NCBI GenBank assembly: GCA_040882845.1
Contig: JBBEAM010000016.1
Location: forward strand, 62,001-126,000
Direction of reading: 5' to 3'
DNA: 64,000 bases
From: JBBEAM01 sp040882845
GTDB lineage: Bacteria > Pseudomonadota > Alphaproteobacteria > Kiloniellales > DSM-21159
This document shows, piece after piece, positions 44,071 through 52,320 of the stretch. The position numbers and the translations under genes were made by a program. Position 1 is the first letter of the stretch. Each line of letters starts with the position of its first letter. The notes below the pieces were generated by a model. The model saw only the letters and a list, made by a program, of their open reading frames with translations, was not told where the DNA came from and made no database searches.

Positions 44071-45178
44071 CGACCTGTCCCTGGGAGGCCACCGGAAGCG
44101 TATCGGCCTCGCGGACTTCGACTGCGACGCCGGGGCGCATCCGCTGCACCCCCTCGACCACGATGCGGTCGCCCTCGGCGACGTCGCCTTCGATCAGCAC
44201 CCAGCTCTCGCTGCGCTTGCGCACCTCGATGGGCACCCGCTCGGCCGTGCTTTCCGGCGTGATTCGCCAGACGTAGGCGCCCTCGCGCTGCCACTGCACG
44301 GAGACCGAGGGAACCGAATGCAGGCGTTCGCCGCCGATCGGCACGCGGATCACGAAGGACATGCCGCCACGCAGCGAGTCCTGCGGATTGGGGATTCGCG
44401 CCCGCACCCGAAGGGTTCGGGTAGCAGGGTCGATCCGCGCGGCGGTGGAGTCGATGGTCCCGGTGAAACTTTCCCCGGGCCGCGCCCAGGTGGTCGCCGC
44501 CACCTCCTGCCCGAGGTCGATGCCATAGGCGAAGCTCTCCGGCACCTCGAAGTTGACCAGCAGGAAGGAGCGGTCGTCGAGCGTGGCAATGGCCGTGGAT
44601 TCCGTCACTCTGTCTCCGGCATCCACGTCGGGAATCCCCAGGATGCCGCTAAACGGCGCCCGGACCGTGCGCTTACGCAGCGCCAGCTCGGCGCGCGACA
44701 GCTCGATTTTCACCGCCTCGACCTCGGTGCGGGCGGTGTCGAGCTCACTGGCCGAGACGGCCCCGCTGGGCGCCGCCTGCTCGTAGCGGCGCAGCTGCTG
44801 CCGCGCCTCCTGCAGGCGCACCTTGGAGAGATCGACCGCCAGCAGTTCGTCCTCGTCGTCGAGACGCAGCAGCGGGGTGTCCCGCTCGACCCGCTCGCCG
44901 GCGGAGAACAGCACCTCGGCCACCTCGCCGGCGGTTTCCGGATAGATCGTCACCCCCTGCACCGCGGCCCCGGTGCCGACCGCCTCGACGACGGCGGCAT
45001 CGCTCTCCAGGCGGATCGGGGCGACGATGACCGGCGGCGGGCTCTGCGGCTGCTGGCTGACGGCACTCTGCGCCGAGCGCGGGCTCTCGCCGAGCAGACC
45101 GAAGCCGTCGGTGTACCAGGCCGCCGCGGCAAGAGCGGCGATCACCGCCAGGATCGCCAGCTGTTTGAACAGACTCAT
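44060..45178 (-). CDS. RND efflux periplasmic adaptor (membrane fusion protein)
   Basis: 372 residues. N-terminal membrane anchor (about 5-20), then lipoyl, alpha-hairpin, beta-barrel and membrane-proximal domains: GVTIYPETAGEVAEVLFSAGERVERDTPLLRLDD, TVRAPFSGILGIPDVDAGDRV, and the late EGVQRMRPGVAVEV (described). Joins the inner-membrane pump to the outer-membrane channel. Overlaps tetR (ATGA) upstream and the RND gene (11 nt) downstream. Confidence 0.95.
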   Translation of the reverse strand: MSLFKQLAILAVIAALAAAAWYTDGFGLLGESPRSAQSAVSQQPQSPPPVIVAPIRLESDAAVVEAVGTGAAVQGVTIYPETAGEVAEVLFSAGERVERDTPLLRLDDEDELLAVDLSKVRLQEARQQLRRYEQAAPSGAVSASELDTARTEVEAVKIELSRAELALRKRTVRAPFSGILGIPDVDAGDRVTESTAIATLDDRSFLLVNFEVPESFAYGIDLGQEVAATTWARPGESFTGTIDSTAARIDPATRTLRVRARIPNPQDSLRGGMSFVIRVPIGGERLHSVPSVSVQWQREGAYVWRITPESTAERVPIEVRKRSESWVLIEGDVAEGDRIVVEGVQRMRPGVAVEVREADTLPVASQGQVDGG

Positions 45179-45813
45179 GCGCTTCGCTCCTTCGCCTTGC
45201 CGCCGCAGGCGCGCAGAACGAAGGCCGCGATGCGCTCACTGAGCGCTCCGGCAGGAAGTTCCGTATGCGTGACGCCGCTTCTGATCATGCCCATGACCAT
45301 GTGTGGTACGAGCGCAAGGTCAACAGCGTTGTAGTCCCCCGAGGCCATTCCCCGCTCGAAATGACGGCGTAGTACCGTCACCAGCCTTTGCCGAGCGTCC
45401 CGTACCCACCAGCGCCAAGCCTCGTCCAATTCGCGATGATGCCGCGTCACCAGACGCAAGGGAAGCAGGTGCTGCGAGAATGTCTCGGCCATGCAGGCGA
45501 GAATTCCGCGCAGCCGATCCGGCGGCGCTGCGGCGCTTTCCTCGGCCGCCTCCATGCGCGTCCCGAGTTCGTCGATCACCTCCTGCAGGCAGGCGCGCAG
45601 CAGCGCTTCCTTGGTGCCGAAGTAGCGGTAGAGCGTGGCCTTGCCGACGCCGGCGGCGGCGGCGATGCGGTCCATCGAAATGCCGCGTTCCGGCTCGGCC
45701 CGCAGTACCTCCATGGCGGCCAGCAGGATGCGGCGCTGACGCGCGGCACGCCAGGCCGGTTGGGGGTGGAGTCCAGCTGTGGAGGACTGCGGAATGGAAC
45801 TCATCGGTTCCAT
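45175..45813 (-). CDS. TetR family regulator, first gene of the RND operon
   Basis: 212 residues from the ATG at 45813; an ATG three codons on (45804) and upstream codons are alternatives. The helix-turn-helix ISMDRIAAAAGVGKATLYRYFGTKEALLRACLQEV (about 46-80) is an AcrR-type TetR domain. As the leading gene of a fully overlapping tetR-MFP-RND-OMF operon it probably represses its own promoter and so the pump; the inducer is unknown. Confidence 0.88.
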   Translation of the reverse strand: MEPMSSIPQSSTAGLHPQPAWRAARQRRILLAAMEVLRAEPERGISMDRIAAAAGVGKATLYRYFGTKEALLRACLQEVIDELGTRMEAAEESAAAPPDRLRGILACMAETFSQHLLPLRLVTRHHRELDEAWRWWVRDARQRLVTVLRRHFERGMASGDYNAVDLALVPHMVMGMIRSGVTHTELPAGALSERIAAFVLRACGGKAKERSA

Positions 45814-45840
45814 TTTTCTTGGTTGCTGCGCGCAATGCAA

Positions 45841-46009
45841 GCGCCGCCGGCGCAGGAGCCCGGGCGGCTCGGCGCGCCAATCTGAAAATTCAAACTAACT
45901 ATTTATAATCATTGTTATTTTCTCGGTCCCATAAGTATCCCGGGCACTTTCGGCCGTTTCGGGCGTCTTCCTCATAAGGGGGGACTCACTTGAGACGCCG
46001 GAGAGAACG
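45841..46009. promoter_or_regulatory. Divergent promoter region of RND and sulfotransferase operons
   Basis: The 45885-45925 part is strongly AT-rich in a GC-rich genome and must carry the tetR-RND promoter and, on the other strand, the promoter for the small-protein/sulfotransferase operon. No convincing TetR palindrome was found by eye. Confidence 0.4.
45962..45999 (+). promoter_or_regulatory. 5' leader hairpin abutting the Shine-Dalgarno
   Basis: GGCGTCT (45962-45968) pairs with AGACGCC (45993-45999) over a 24-nt loop; the GGAGAG ribosome site (46000-46005) begins at the next base and the ATG is at 46010. A stem in this place could influence ribosome loading. Confidence 0.4.
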
Positions 46010-46264
46010 ATGCGTAAAACCCAGTTTGTTAGCCTTGTAGCAGCGGCCGTGCTGTTTCTCGTTCCGCAGACCACGCTCGCCTATGTCGGGCCCGGGGCCG
46101 GTCTGTCGGTCATCGGTACGCTGCTGGCGCTGATCGCCGCTGGCAGCCTGGCGATCGTCGGTTTCGTCTGGTACCCGGTGAAGCGGATGCGCCGTAAGCG
46201 GCGGGCGCGCCATGCCGAGGCGCGGCAGGAGCTGCCGTCGAACGCCGACGCCCAGCGGCGATGA
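46010..46264 (+). CDS. Small membrane protein with YVGPGAGLS motif
   Basis: 84 residues. Signal-like N-terminus (5-24, cleavage possible after LAY-like TTLA), conserved-looking YVGPGAGLSVIGTLLALIAAGSLAIVGFVWYPVKR that forms one membrane helix, and a very basic C-terminal tail (RMRRKRRARHAEARQE). Similar short YVGPGAGL proteins occur next to sulfotransferase and capsule-type genes in alphaproteobacteria, as far as I recall; function unknown. Overlaps the next gene by four bases. Confidence 0.75.
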   Translation: MRKTQFVSLVAAAVLFLVPQTTLAYVGPGAGLSVIGTLLALIAAGSLAIVGFVWYPVKRMRRKRRARHAEARQELPSNADAQRR

Positions 46265-46629
46265 GCTTCCTGATCCTCGCGGCCGCACTTCTGGTCTTTC
46301 TGGCGAGCCTGAAACTGACCGGAGTCGTCGGCCATGTCGAGGAAGCCGCCGCCGACGCACGGCGCGTCACAACCGTCCTTGGAGCCGCCGAAATCGACGA
46401 TGCCCGTAAGGAAGCGGCGGCGCGCCAAGCCGCGCTGGCGATGTTCGGCGCCTTCCTGGCGATTTTCCTGCGCAGCCTCCTGGCCTTCGGACTGCCGCTC
46501 GCCCTGGTCGCCGTCTGCGTTTCCCTGGACATCGCATCCCGGGACGCGATCGAGGCGGCCGCGACCGACATCTATGCCCTGATCGGCGCGACCCTCGTAG
46601 CGGTGCTCGCCTGGAGGTATCTGAAATGA
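46261..46629 (+). CDS. Small membrane protein of unknown function
   Basis: 122 residues with hydrophobic segments at about 1-22, 58-88 and 103-118, and a short amphipathic helical stretch EEAAADARRVTTVLGAAEIDDARKEAAARQ described between them. No recognised family. It is coupled by 4-nt overlaps to both neighbours and so must be made with the sulfotransferases, perhaps as a membrane scaffold or partner. Confidence 0.68.
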   Translation: MSFLILAAALLVFLASLKLTGVVGHVEEAAADARRVTTVLGAAEIDDARKEAAARQAALAMFGAFLAIFLRSLLAFGLPLALVAVCVSLDIASRDAIEAAATDIYALIGATLVAVLAWRYLK

Positions 46630-47753
46630 GCGAAATCGCGGACTACTCACGCCTCGACCGTACTCTCCACCGGCTCGCCTTCGCGGCGGTGCCGGCCCAG
46701 ATCGCGCTTTCGGATATCGAGGACCGTCTCTACGACGTTCCAGAGGTCACACTGCGTCAGCCGGTCTTCGTGACCAGTCTGGCGCGCGCCGGTACGACGC
46801 TGCTGCTCAATCTCCTGAGCGCCTCGCCGGAGCTGGCCTGCCACAGCTACCGCAACATGCCTTTCGTGCTCTGCCCGCTGCTGTGGAGCCGTCTCTCCCG
46901 CCCCTTCCACGACAAGGGCGTGGCGCGCGAACGCCGCCACGGCGACGGCATGACCATCGACTACGACAGCCCCGAGGCCTTCGAGGAGGTGATCTGGAAG
47001 GCGCATTGGCCCGAGAAATACACGCCGGAGCGCATCCTGCCCTGGAGCGCGGGAGACCGGGACGCCGACTTCGAGGCTTTCCTGCGCCAGCATCTGCGCA
47101 AAATCGTGCTGCTGGCGGGCGGCGGCGGAAACCTGGAAGGCGAGCAGAGGCGCTACCTCTCCAAGAACAACGCCAACATCGCGCGCCTGGCGCTGCTGCA
47201 GGAGATCTTTCCCGACGCGCGGATCGTGGTGCCGCTGCGCAATCCTTGGGATCACGCCCGCTCCCTGCTGCGCCAGCATCGGCGCTTCATCGAGATCCAC
47301 GCCGAGGACGGCTTCTCCCAGCTCTACATGGAATGGCTCGGCCACTTCGAATTCGGGGCCGCCCTGCGGCCGATCGACTTCGGCGGCTGGGTTGCCCGCA
47401 ACCGGGAGCGCAGCCCGGAGGAAATCGCCTTCTGGCTGGTCTATTGGTGCAACTGCTACGAGGCCGTGCTCGCGGCGGCGGGGCCGAACGTCGCTTTTAT
47501 CGATTACGACTCCCTCTGCGCCGCGCCCGAGCAGGGCTTGAGCCGCCTCGCCGCGGCCGCCGGACTCGACTCTCCGGCGGACCTCGGGGCGCAGGCGGCG
47601 AGCCTGCGGCGACCGACCGACTACGGCGTGATCGAGGAGCTCGGCGAACCGCTTCTGACGCAGCGCATCATGCGTCTCTATCAGAGGCTGCGCGACGCCG
47701 CCGCGCGCCCGATCCATGACTCCCCAGCCGAGGAGCGGAGACGTGAAGCCTGA
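46626..47753 (+). CDS. PAPS-dependent sulfotransferase family protein
   Basis: 375 residues. The 5'-phosphosulfate loop is VFVTSLARAGTTLL (47-60) and the 3'-phosphate motif is ARIVVPLRNPWDHARSL (about 198-214), with a typical late LYQRLRDAA helix. No signal peptide; cytoplasmic or membrane-associated. Transfers sulfate from PAPS to a hydroxyl or amine acceptor that cannot be named from sequence. Part of a four-gene coupled operon with an arylsulfotransferase. Confidence 0.85.
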   Translation: MSEIADYSRLDRTLHRLAFAAVPAQIALSDIEDRLYDVPEVTLRQPVFVTSLARAGTTLLLNLLSASPELACHSYRNMPFVLCPLLWSRLSRPFHDKGVARERRHGDGMTIDYDSPEAFEEVIWKAHWPEKYTPERILPWSAGDRDADFEAFLRQHLRKIVLLAGGGGNLEGEQRRYLSKNNANIARLALLQEIFPDARIVVPLRNPWDHARSLLRQHRRFIEIHAEDGFSQLYMEWLGHFEFGAALRPIDFGGWVARNRERSPEEIAFWLVYWCNCYEAVLAAAGPNVAFIDYDSLCAAPEQGLSRLAAAAGLDSPADLGAQAASLRRPTDYGVIEELGEPLLTQRIMRLYQRLRDAAARPIHDSPAEERRREA

Positions 47754-49014
47754 GACGAAGGAGCGCGCTCCGCTTCTTCTCTTCCTTTTCGGCGTCGCCT
47801 TCCTGCCATTCTGCTATGGCTTGGCTGCCGGGCTGTGGAACCTGCCACCGGCGCAGACCGTGCGCGAAGCCTACGACGACGTCTTCAATCTGGTGCTGAA
47901 CTGGCGCAACGACTTCGAGGTCGAGCCGACGCGCCACCTGGTCGAGGGCTATTCCGACCGCCGCGAAGCCTTCACGGTCTATCGGCCCGAAGCCCTGGGC
48001 GAGGGCAGGCTGCTGGTCGCTGGATTGACCCCGGGGCGGGCGGCGCTCAACAGCGCCCGGCTGCTCGATAGCGCGGGCGAGGAGTTGCACATCTGGCCCT
48101 TCGACTATACCCGGCTGGACGAGACCAAGGAGGCCTGGAACGTCTTCCAGCACGGCATTGCAGTGCTCGAGGACGGCTCCATCGTGGTCAATTTCGATTC
48201 CGGGCAGCGCCTCGCGCGCTTCGGCGCCTGCGGTGATGTCCTCTGGTCGCGGGAGGGCGCATACCATCATGCCGTCACCGCTGCCGAGGACGGCACGCTC
48301 TGGACCCTGGAAGGCGAGGACATCGTCCAGGCCGATCTCGAAACCGGTGAAACCCTGGCGACGATTTCCGTGGTCGAGGATCTGATCGAACGCCACGGCC
48401 GCCAGGGGGTCTTCGGCCTGCGCACCGAGGAAAACGAAGCCGACGAGCTCGAATTCTCCCACGATCCGCTGCACGGCAATCATATCGAAGCCCTGCCGGA
48501 GAAGATGGCCGGCGCCTTCCCGCAATTCGAGGCCGGGGATCTGCTGGTCAGCTTCCGCAACCTGAACCTGGTCGCCGTGCTCGATCCGGCGCGTAAAGAT
48601 CTGAAGTGGTGGAGCATCGGCCCCTGGCACCGCCAGCACGACCCGCACTTCGCGCCCGACGGCCGGATCCTGGTCTATAACAACGACATGAACTTTCCGC
48701 CGTCGCAAATCGTCGCCATCGATCCGCAAACCATGGACACCGAAGTGCTGTTCGAAGGCGGCGAAGAGACCCCCTTCTACAGCTGGCGCCGCGGCAAGTT
48801 CCAGCAGCTGCCGGACGGGCGCCTGCTGATCGTCGAGTCCGAGCGCGGCCGGGTCTTCATGATCGACGCCGAGGGCGAGTTGATCTTCGAATACAACAAC
48901 GTCTTCGACGAAACCCGCAACGGCGTTCTCGGCGCCGCCTACTTCCTGCCGCCGGATTACTTCGAGGAGGGCGCGCTCGACTGCCCCGCGCCGCAGCAGT
49001 CGGCGGAGAACTAG
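47743..49014 (+). CDS. Arylsulfotransferase (ASST) family protein
   Basis: 423 residues from the GTG at 47743, favoured since AGGAG (47731-47735) is seven bases upstream; an ATG at 47716 would add nine residues. A single membrane anchor (LLLFLFGVAFLPFCYGLAAGL) is followed by a beta-propeller with WNVFQHGIAVLEDGSIVVNFDSG, YHHAVTAAEDGTLW, PLHGNHIEALPE and WHRQHDPHFAPDGRILVYNN, patterns of arylsulfotransferase repeats with several candidate catalytic His. The ASST family transfers sulfuryl groups between phenolic compounds without PAPS in the periplasm. Confidence 0.8.
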   Translation: MKPETKERAPLLLFLFGVAFLPFCYGLAAGLWNLPPAQTVREAYDDVFNLVLNWRNDFEVEPTRHLVEGYSDRREAFTVYRPEALGEGRLLVAGLTPGRAALNSARLLDSAGEELHIWPFDYTRLDETKEAWNVFQHGIAVLEDGSIVVNFDSGQRLARFGACGDVLWSREGAYHHAVTAAEDGTLWTLEGEDIVQADLETGETLATISVVEDLIERHGRQGVFGLRTEENEADELEFSHDPLHGNHIEALPEKMAGAFPQFEAGDLLVSFRNLNLVAVLDPARKDLKWWSIGPWHRQHDPHFAPDGRILVYNNDMNFPPSQIVAIDPQTMDTEVLFEGGEETPFYSWRRGKFQQLPDGRLLIVESERGRVFMIDAEGELIFEYNNVFDETRNGVLGAAYFLPPDYFEEGALDCPAPQQSAEN

Positions 49015-49766
49015 CCGGAAGCGCCCGCCGCGCGACCCTCCAGCGCCCGTGCGGCGTTTTCAGCGAACTGACCTGCCGCGCCGACGGGATGGTTCCAGGC
49101 CCGTTCGATCTGCGCGGTCACCAGGTCGGTATCGGTCTCGGGATACCAGGATCCGAGCAGCACCCGCTCCGGGCCGAGTTCGCGCAGCGCCCGCTCCAGC
49201 AGCCGCTGCGGCATGCCGGCCAGGGTCAGCCAGACATCGGGGTGTTCGCGGGCGAAGGCGAGGTAGTCCTCCCAGCCCAGGTTGGACCAGAGATGGTCGA
49301 GCACCAGGCAGGTTTTCGGACAGTGCTGCTTGACCTGCAGCGGCAGTGACAGACTGCCGCCGGTCAGCGGAATCACCCCTTCCATGGCGATGATCAGCGG
49401 GATGCCCGCCGCCCCGGCGTGTTCGGCCATGGGTAGAACGTAGCGGCCGATATTCTCAAAGCTGATCCAGTTGCCCCAGCCGGTCAGCAGCTTGATCCCG
49501 GCCATGCCGCGCTCGATCAGCCGCGGCACCTCGGTCTCGGCGTGCAGCGGATTGAGCAGACCGAGCGGCGCGAAGCGCTCTGGATGCTTCTCCGCCAGAG
49601 CGAGGACGCGGGCGTTGGCCTCCTCGAAGCGGTGGGTGGCGACGGCGTCGTAGCCGAAGATCCAGGCGCGCTCGACCTGCCAGCGGTCCATCACCGCCAG
49701 CAGGGCCGCCTCGTCGGGCGCCGCCTTAGGGTGGCCGTAGCAGATCGCGGTATCGGTCCAGGCCAT
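49011..49766 (-). CDS. Amidohydrolase-fold protein lacking metal ligands
   Basis: 251 residues from the ATG at 49766 (GGAGGG seven bases upstream). Amidohydrolase-2 fold signatures are present (NARVLALAEKHPERFAPLGLLNP; GMAGIKLLTGWG; LVLDHLWSNLG), but the N-terminal HxH is DTAIC and the FGSD motif is LLGSW. So the binuclear or mononuclear metal site is lost and it may be a non-catalytic subunit. Follows its active-looking paralogue by 2 nt on the minus strand; stop overlaps that of the ASST gene. Confidence 0.8.
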   Translation of the reverse strand: MAWTDTAICYGHPKAAPDEAALLAVMDRWQVERAWIFGYDAVATHRFEEANARVLALAEKHPERFAPLGLLNPLHAETEVPRLIERGMAGIKLLTGWGNWISFENIGRYVLPMAEHAGAAGIPLIIAMEGVIPLTGGSLSLPLQVKQHCPKTCLVLDHLWSNLGWEDYLAFAREHPDVWLTLAGMPQRLLERALRELGPERVLLGSWYPETDTDLVTAQIERAWNHPVGAAGQFAENAARALEGRAAGASG

Positions 49767-49768
49767 GC

Positions 49769-50524
49769 TCAAGCCCTCCCGCCGATGCCGCAGAGACGGG
49801 CGATGGTGCCGCCGAGGATCAGGGCCTTCTGGGCGGCGTCGAGCGGCGCGGTCTCGACCGCCTTGCGCACCCGGCCCATATCGCCGTAGGGGGCGTCGGA
49901 CCCGAAGATCAGCCGTTCCGCCGGCACTTCGCGGCAGGCCCGGTGGATCGCGCCGGCGCCCTGCAGCGAGATGTCGAGATAGACGTTGGCGTGGGTCGTA
50001 CCAGCCCAGATCGCGTCGTAGACCATGCCGTGGCCGAGATGGCCGATGATCAGCGCGACTTCGGGAAAGCGGCTGGCGAGGCTGGCGATCTGCATCGGCG
50101 TGGCATAGGGCAGGTGCCCGGTGTGAAACCAGATCGGCACGCCGTAGTGCTGACAGCGCTCGACCACCGGGTCGACCAGCTCGGGATCGTCGGCGGAATA
50201 GCTGTCGGCCATGGCGTGCAGCTTGATGCCGCGGAAGTTCCAGTCGCCGACGCAGCGGTCGATCTCGGCGATGCAGGCCTGCGCGCCCTGCGGCGGCTTG
50301 ATGTTGGCGAAGCCCACCAGGCGGTCCCGGAAGGCATCCACCGCCGCCTTGGTGTGGTCGTTGGACTCCTCCTGGGACAGGCCGACGTAGGCGAGGCTGT
50401 CCTCGATGATCGCGATGTCGACGCCGTTGTCGTCCATCTGCGCGATCACGTAGTCGACCTCGTATTCCGGATCGCCAGGCTGATATCCCCATTCGTGCAC
50501 ATGGACGTGGTCGTCGATCACCAT
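49769..50524 (-). CDS. Amidohydrolase family 2 protein
   Basis: 251 residues with an intact metal site: DDHVHVHEW (HxH, 6-8), WFHTGHLPYATP, LIIGHLGHG and RLIFGSDAPYGD (Asp near 218). COG2159/ACMSD-like TIM-barrel enzymes act as hydrolases or decarboxylases on ring-cleavage and aromatic acids. The first of a coupled pair and divergent from a TRAP transporter, so probably acts on the imported compound or its breakdown product. Confidence 0.88.
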   Translation of the reverse strand: MVIDDHVHVHEWGYQPGDPEYEVDYVIAQMDDNGVDIAIIEDSLAYVGLSQEESNDHTKAAVDAFRDRLVGFANIKPPQGAQACIAEIDRCVGDWNFRGIKLHAMADSYSADDPELVDPVVERCQHYGVPIWFHTGHLPYATPMQIASLASRFPEVALIIGHLGHGMVYDAIWAGTTHANVYLDISLQGAGAIHRACREVPAERLIFGSDAPYGDMGRVRKAVETAPLDAAQKALILGGTIARLCGIGGRA

Positions 50525-50570
50525 GGTCTTCGCCTCCTTCGCGCGGGCCGTTTGCGTAAGTATAAATGAA

Positions 50571-50596
50571 TATTGATCGTTATTGACAGCCTGTCA
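50571..50596. promoter_or_regulatory. TATTGA direct repeats and TGACA-N3-TGTCA dyad
   Basis: TATTGA occurs at 50571-50576 and 50581-50586, ten bases apart, overlapping TGACA-GCC-TGTCA at 50584-50596. It lies in the 205-bp divergent gap between amidohydrolase and dctP. The TTATTGAC part recurs in the divergent gap upstream of the molybdenum hydroxylase operon. Confidence 0.5.
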
Positions 50597-50729
50597 TGCC
50601 GGTGACACGCTTTCCAGCATAGGAAGCTTTTCTGACAGGGGGTCAGAGCAGCGTGCCGGAAGACCCGTTGGGCCGGAAAAGGAACAATAGAAGGCCCAGC
50701 GCATTCCGAAGCGACAGGGAGAAGTGAAA

Positions 50730-51704
50730 ATGATGCGTAAATTCGTTCTGGCGGCCAGCGTCGCCATCTTTGCCGCGACCGGTGCCACCGCCGCCGTGGC
50801 CGAGGAAGCCGTGCTCAAGGGCGCGATGTTCATCAAGTCGGACAAGTCCTTGTTCCGCGCCATCTTCAACGACTTCGCCGCCAAGGTGAACGAGCGCGGC
50901 GCGGGCACGATCAAGATCGATCCGATCCTTGGCCCCGAGGCCATTCCCAGCAACGAGATGGCCAATGCCCTGAGCGAGGGCGTGGTCGACATCGCCGGTC
51001 TGCCGCCGGCCTTCTATCAGGACCAGGTGGCCGAAGCCGACGCCCTCCAGCTGGCCACGGTTTCGCCGGCCGAACAGCGCGAAAACGGCGCCATCGCCTT
51101 CCTGCAGGAGAGGTACCACGCCGCCGGCTGGCATCTGCTGGCGCAGTATGGCTATGACCTGAAGTTCCACCTCTTCCTCAACGAGCCGGTGTCCAGCCTC
51201 GCCGATTTCGAGGGCTACAAGCTGCGCACCACGCCGACCTACCGGCACTTCTTCGACGAGCTTGGCGCCGTGCAGGTCGAGACCAGCCGCGGCGAGCTCT
51301 ACACCGCCATGGAGCGCGGCGTGGTCGACGGCTACGCCAACGTGATGTCGGAGGTCGCGCCGGCCGGCTGGGACGAGGTCAGCAAGTACCGTGTCGACCC
51401 CGGCTTCTACCGCCCGATCGTCACCATCACCATAAACCTGGAGAGCTGGGAGGCGCTGACGCCAGAACAGCAAGCCGTGCTCGAGGAGGTCGCCGCCGAG
51501 GTCGAAACCTCGATGTCCGCCGAGATGGGCGAACAGGACAAGGCCGCCGGCCAGCGGATGGTCGACAGCGGCATGGAGGTCATCACCCTGGACCAGGCCG
51601 AAGGCGAGAAGCTGGTCGAGACCGCCCTCGATGCCTATTGGGCACTGCTCGAGGAGCGCCAGCCGGAGTCCATGGAAGTTCTCCGTCCGCTGCTCTCGGA
51701 GTAG
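50730..51704 (+). CDS. dctP: TRAP transporter substrate-binding protein (DctP family)
   Basis: 324 residues from the ATG at 50730 (AGGGAG eight bases before). Signal peptide MMRKFVLAASVAIFAATGATAAVAEE. Body shows the DctP fold with LRTTPTYRHFFDELGAVQVE and the Arg that binds the carboxylate (KLRTT), ELYTAMERGVVDGYANV and NLESWEALTPEQQAVLEE. Captures an organic, usually carboxylate, solute in the periplasm. First gene of dctPQM. Confidence 0.93.
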   Translation: MMRKFVLAASVAIFAATGATAAVAEEAVLKGAMFIKSDKSLFRAIFNDFAAKVNERGAGTIKIDPILGPEAIPSNEMANALSEGVVDIAGLPPAFYQDQVAEADALQLATVSPAEQRENGAIAFLQERYHAAGWHLLAQYGYDLKFHLFLNEPVSSLADFEGYKLRTTPTYRHFFDELGAVQVETSRGELYTAMERGVVDGYANVMSEVAPAGWDEVSKYRVDPGFYRPIVTITINLESWEALTPEQQAVLEEVAAEVETSMSAEMGEQDKAAGQRMVDSGMEVITLDQAEGEKLVETALDAYWALLEERQPESMEVLRPLLSE

Positions 51705-51727
51705 ACTTCGCCAGAGTGAGCCTTCCA

Positions 51728-51757
51728 GGCCCGGCGGGGGCATATCCCCGCCGGGCC
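51728..51757 (+). terminator. Strong hairpin between dctP and dctQ
   Basis: Perfect 12-bp GC-rich stem (GGCCCGGCGGGG) with a 6-nt loop (GCATAT), followed by ATTTAG rather than a T-run. It lies 23 nt after the dctP stop; likely a partial terminator or 3' stabiliser giving more binding protein than membrane subunits. Confidence 0.7.
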
Positions 51758-51791
51758 ATTTAGACCTTCGAGCCAGGGACCGCCGCCCCGC

Positions 51792-52316
51792 ATGATCCGT
51801 TTGCTCGCCCTCTACGACCGCCTGCTCGAAGCCATGGCGGTCCTGGCCGCGGCGATCCTGGTCGTTGACGCCCTACTGATCACCGCCGACGTCGCGGCCC
51901 GTAACCTGGCACTCGGCTTTGGTATTCCCGGGGTGATCGAATTGACCGAGTACGGCCTCTACCTGGTGACCGTCCTGGCGGCACCCTGGGCGCTCAGGCT
52001 CGGCGCCCACGTGGCGGTCGAGATTGTCGTCGACGCCCTCCCCGAGACAGCCGCGCGCTCCGCCGAGAAACTCTCCAACCTGGTCGGACTGGGAGTCAGC
52101 CTGGCGCTGCTCTACGCCGGGTCGCTGGCCACCTGGAAGTCCTTCGACGGCGGACGCCTGGTCTACAAGACCTTCATCTTTCCGGAATGGTGGCTGCTCA
52201 TCGCGCTGCCGTTCTGCGCCCTGATCCTCGCGATCGAATTCATCGCCCGCCTCGGCGGCATCCGTGCAGCGCCGCGGGATCCGCTGGCCGCCGAACGCGG
52301 CGCGGGAGGCGGCTGA
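51792..52316 (+). CDS. dctQ: TRAP transporter small permease (DctQ family)
   Basis: 174 residues with four transmembrane helices (about 13-33, 52-72, 92-110, 128-148). DctQ pattern AEAPWALRLGAHVAVEI-like (LAAPWALRLGAHVAVEIVVD) and FPEWWLLIALPFCALILAIEF are present. Partner of DctM in the membrane complex. Four nt before dctM. Confidence 0.9.
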   Translation: MIRLLALYDRLLEAMAVLAAAILVVDALLITADVAARNLALGFGIPGVIELTEYGLYLVTVLAAPWALRLGAHVAVEIVVDALPETAARSAEKLSNLVGLGVSLALLYAGSLATWKSFDGGRLVYKTFIFPEWWLLIALPFCALILAIEFIARLGGIRAAPRDPLAAERGAGGG

Positions 52317-52320
52317 CCCC

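Noticed and set aside
49011..50524. A single amidohydrolase broken by frameshift
   Set aside because: Each of the two products is a full 251-residue protein with its own start; the second has a good GGAGGG ribosome site.
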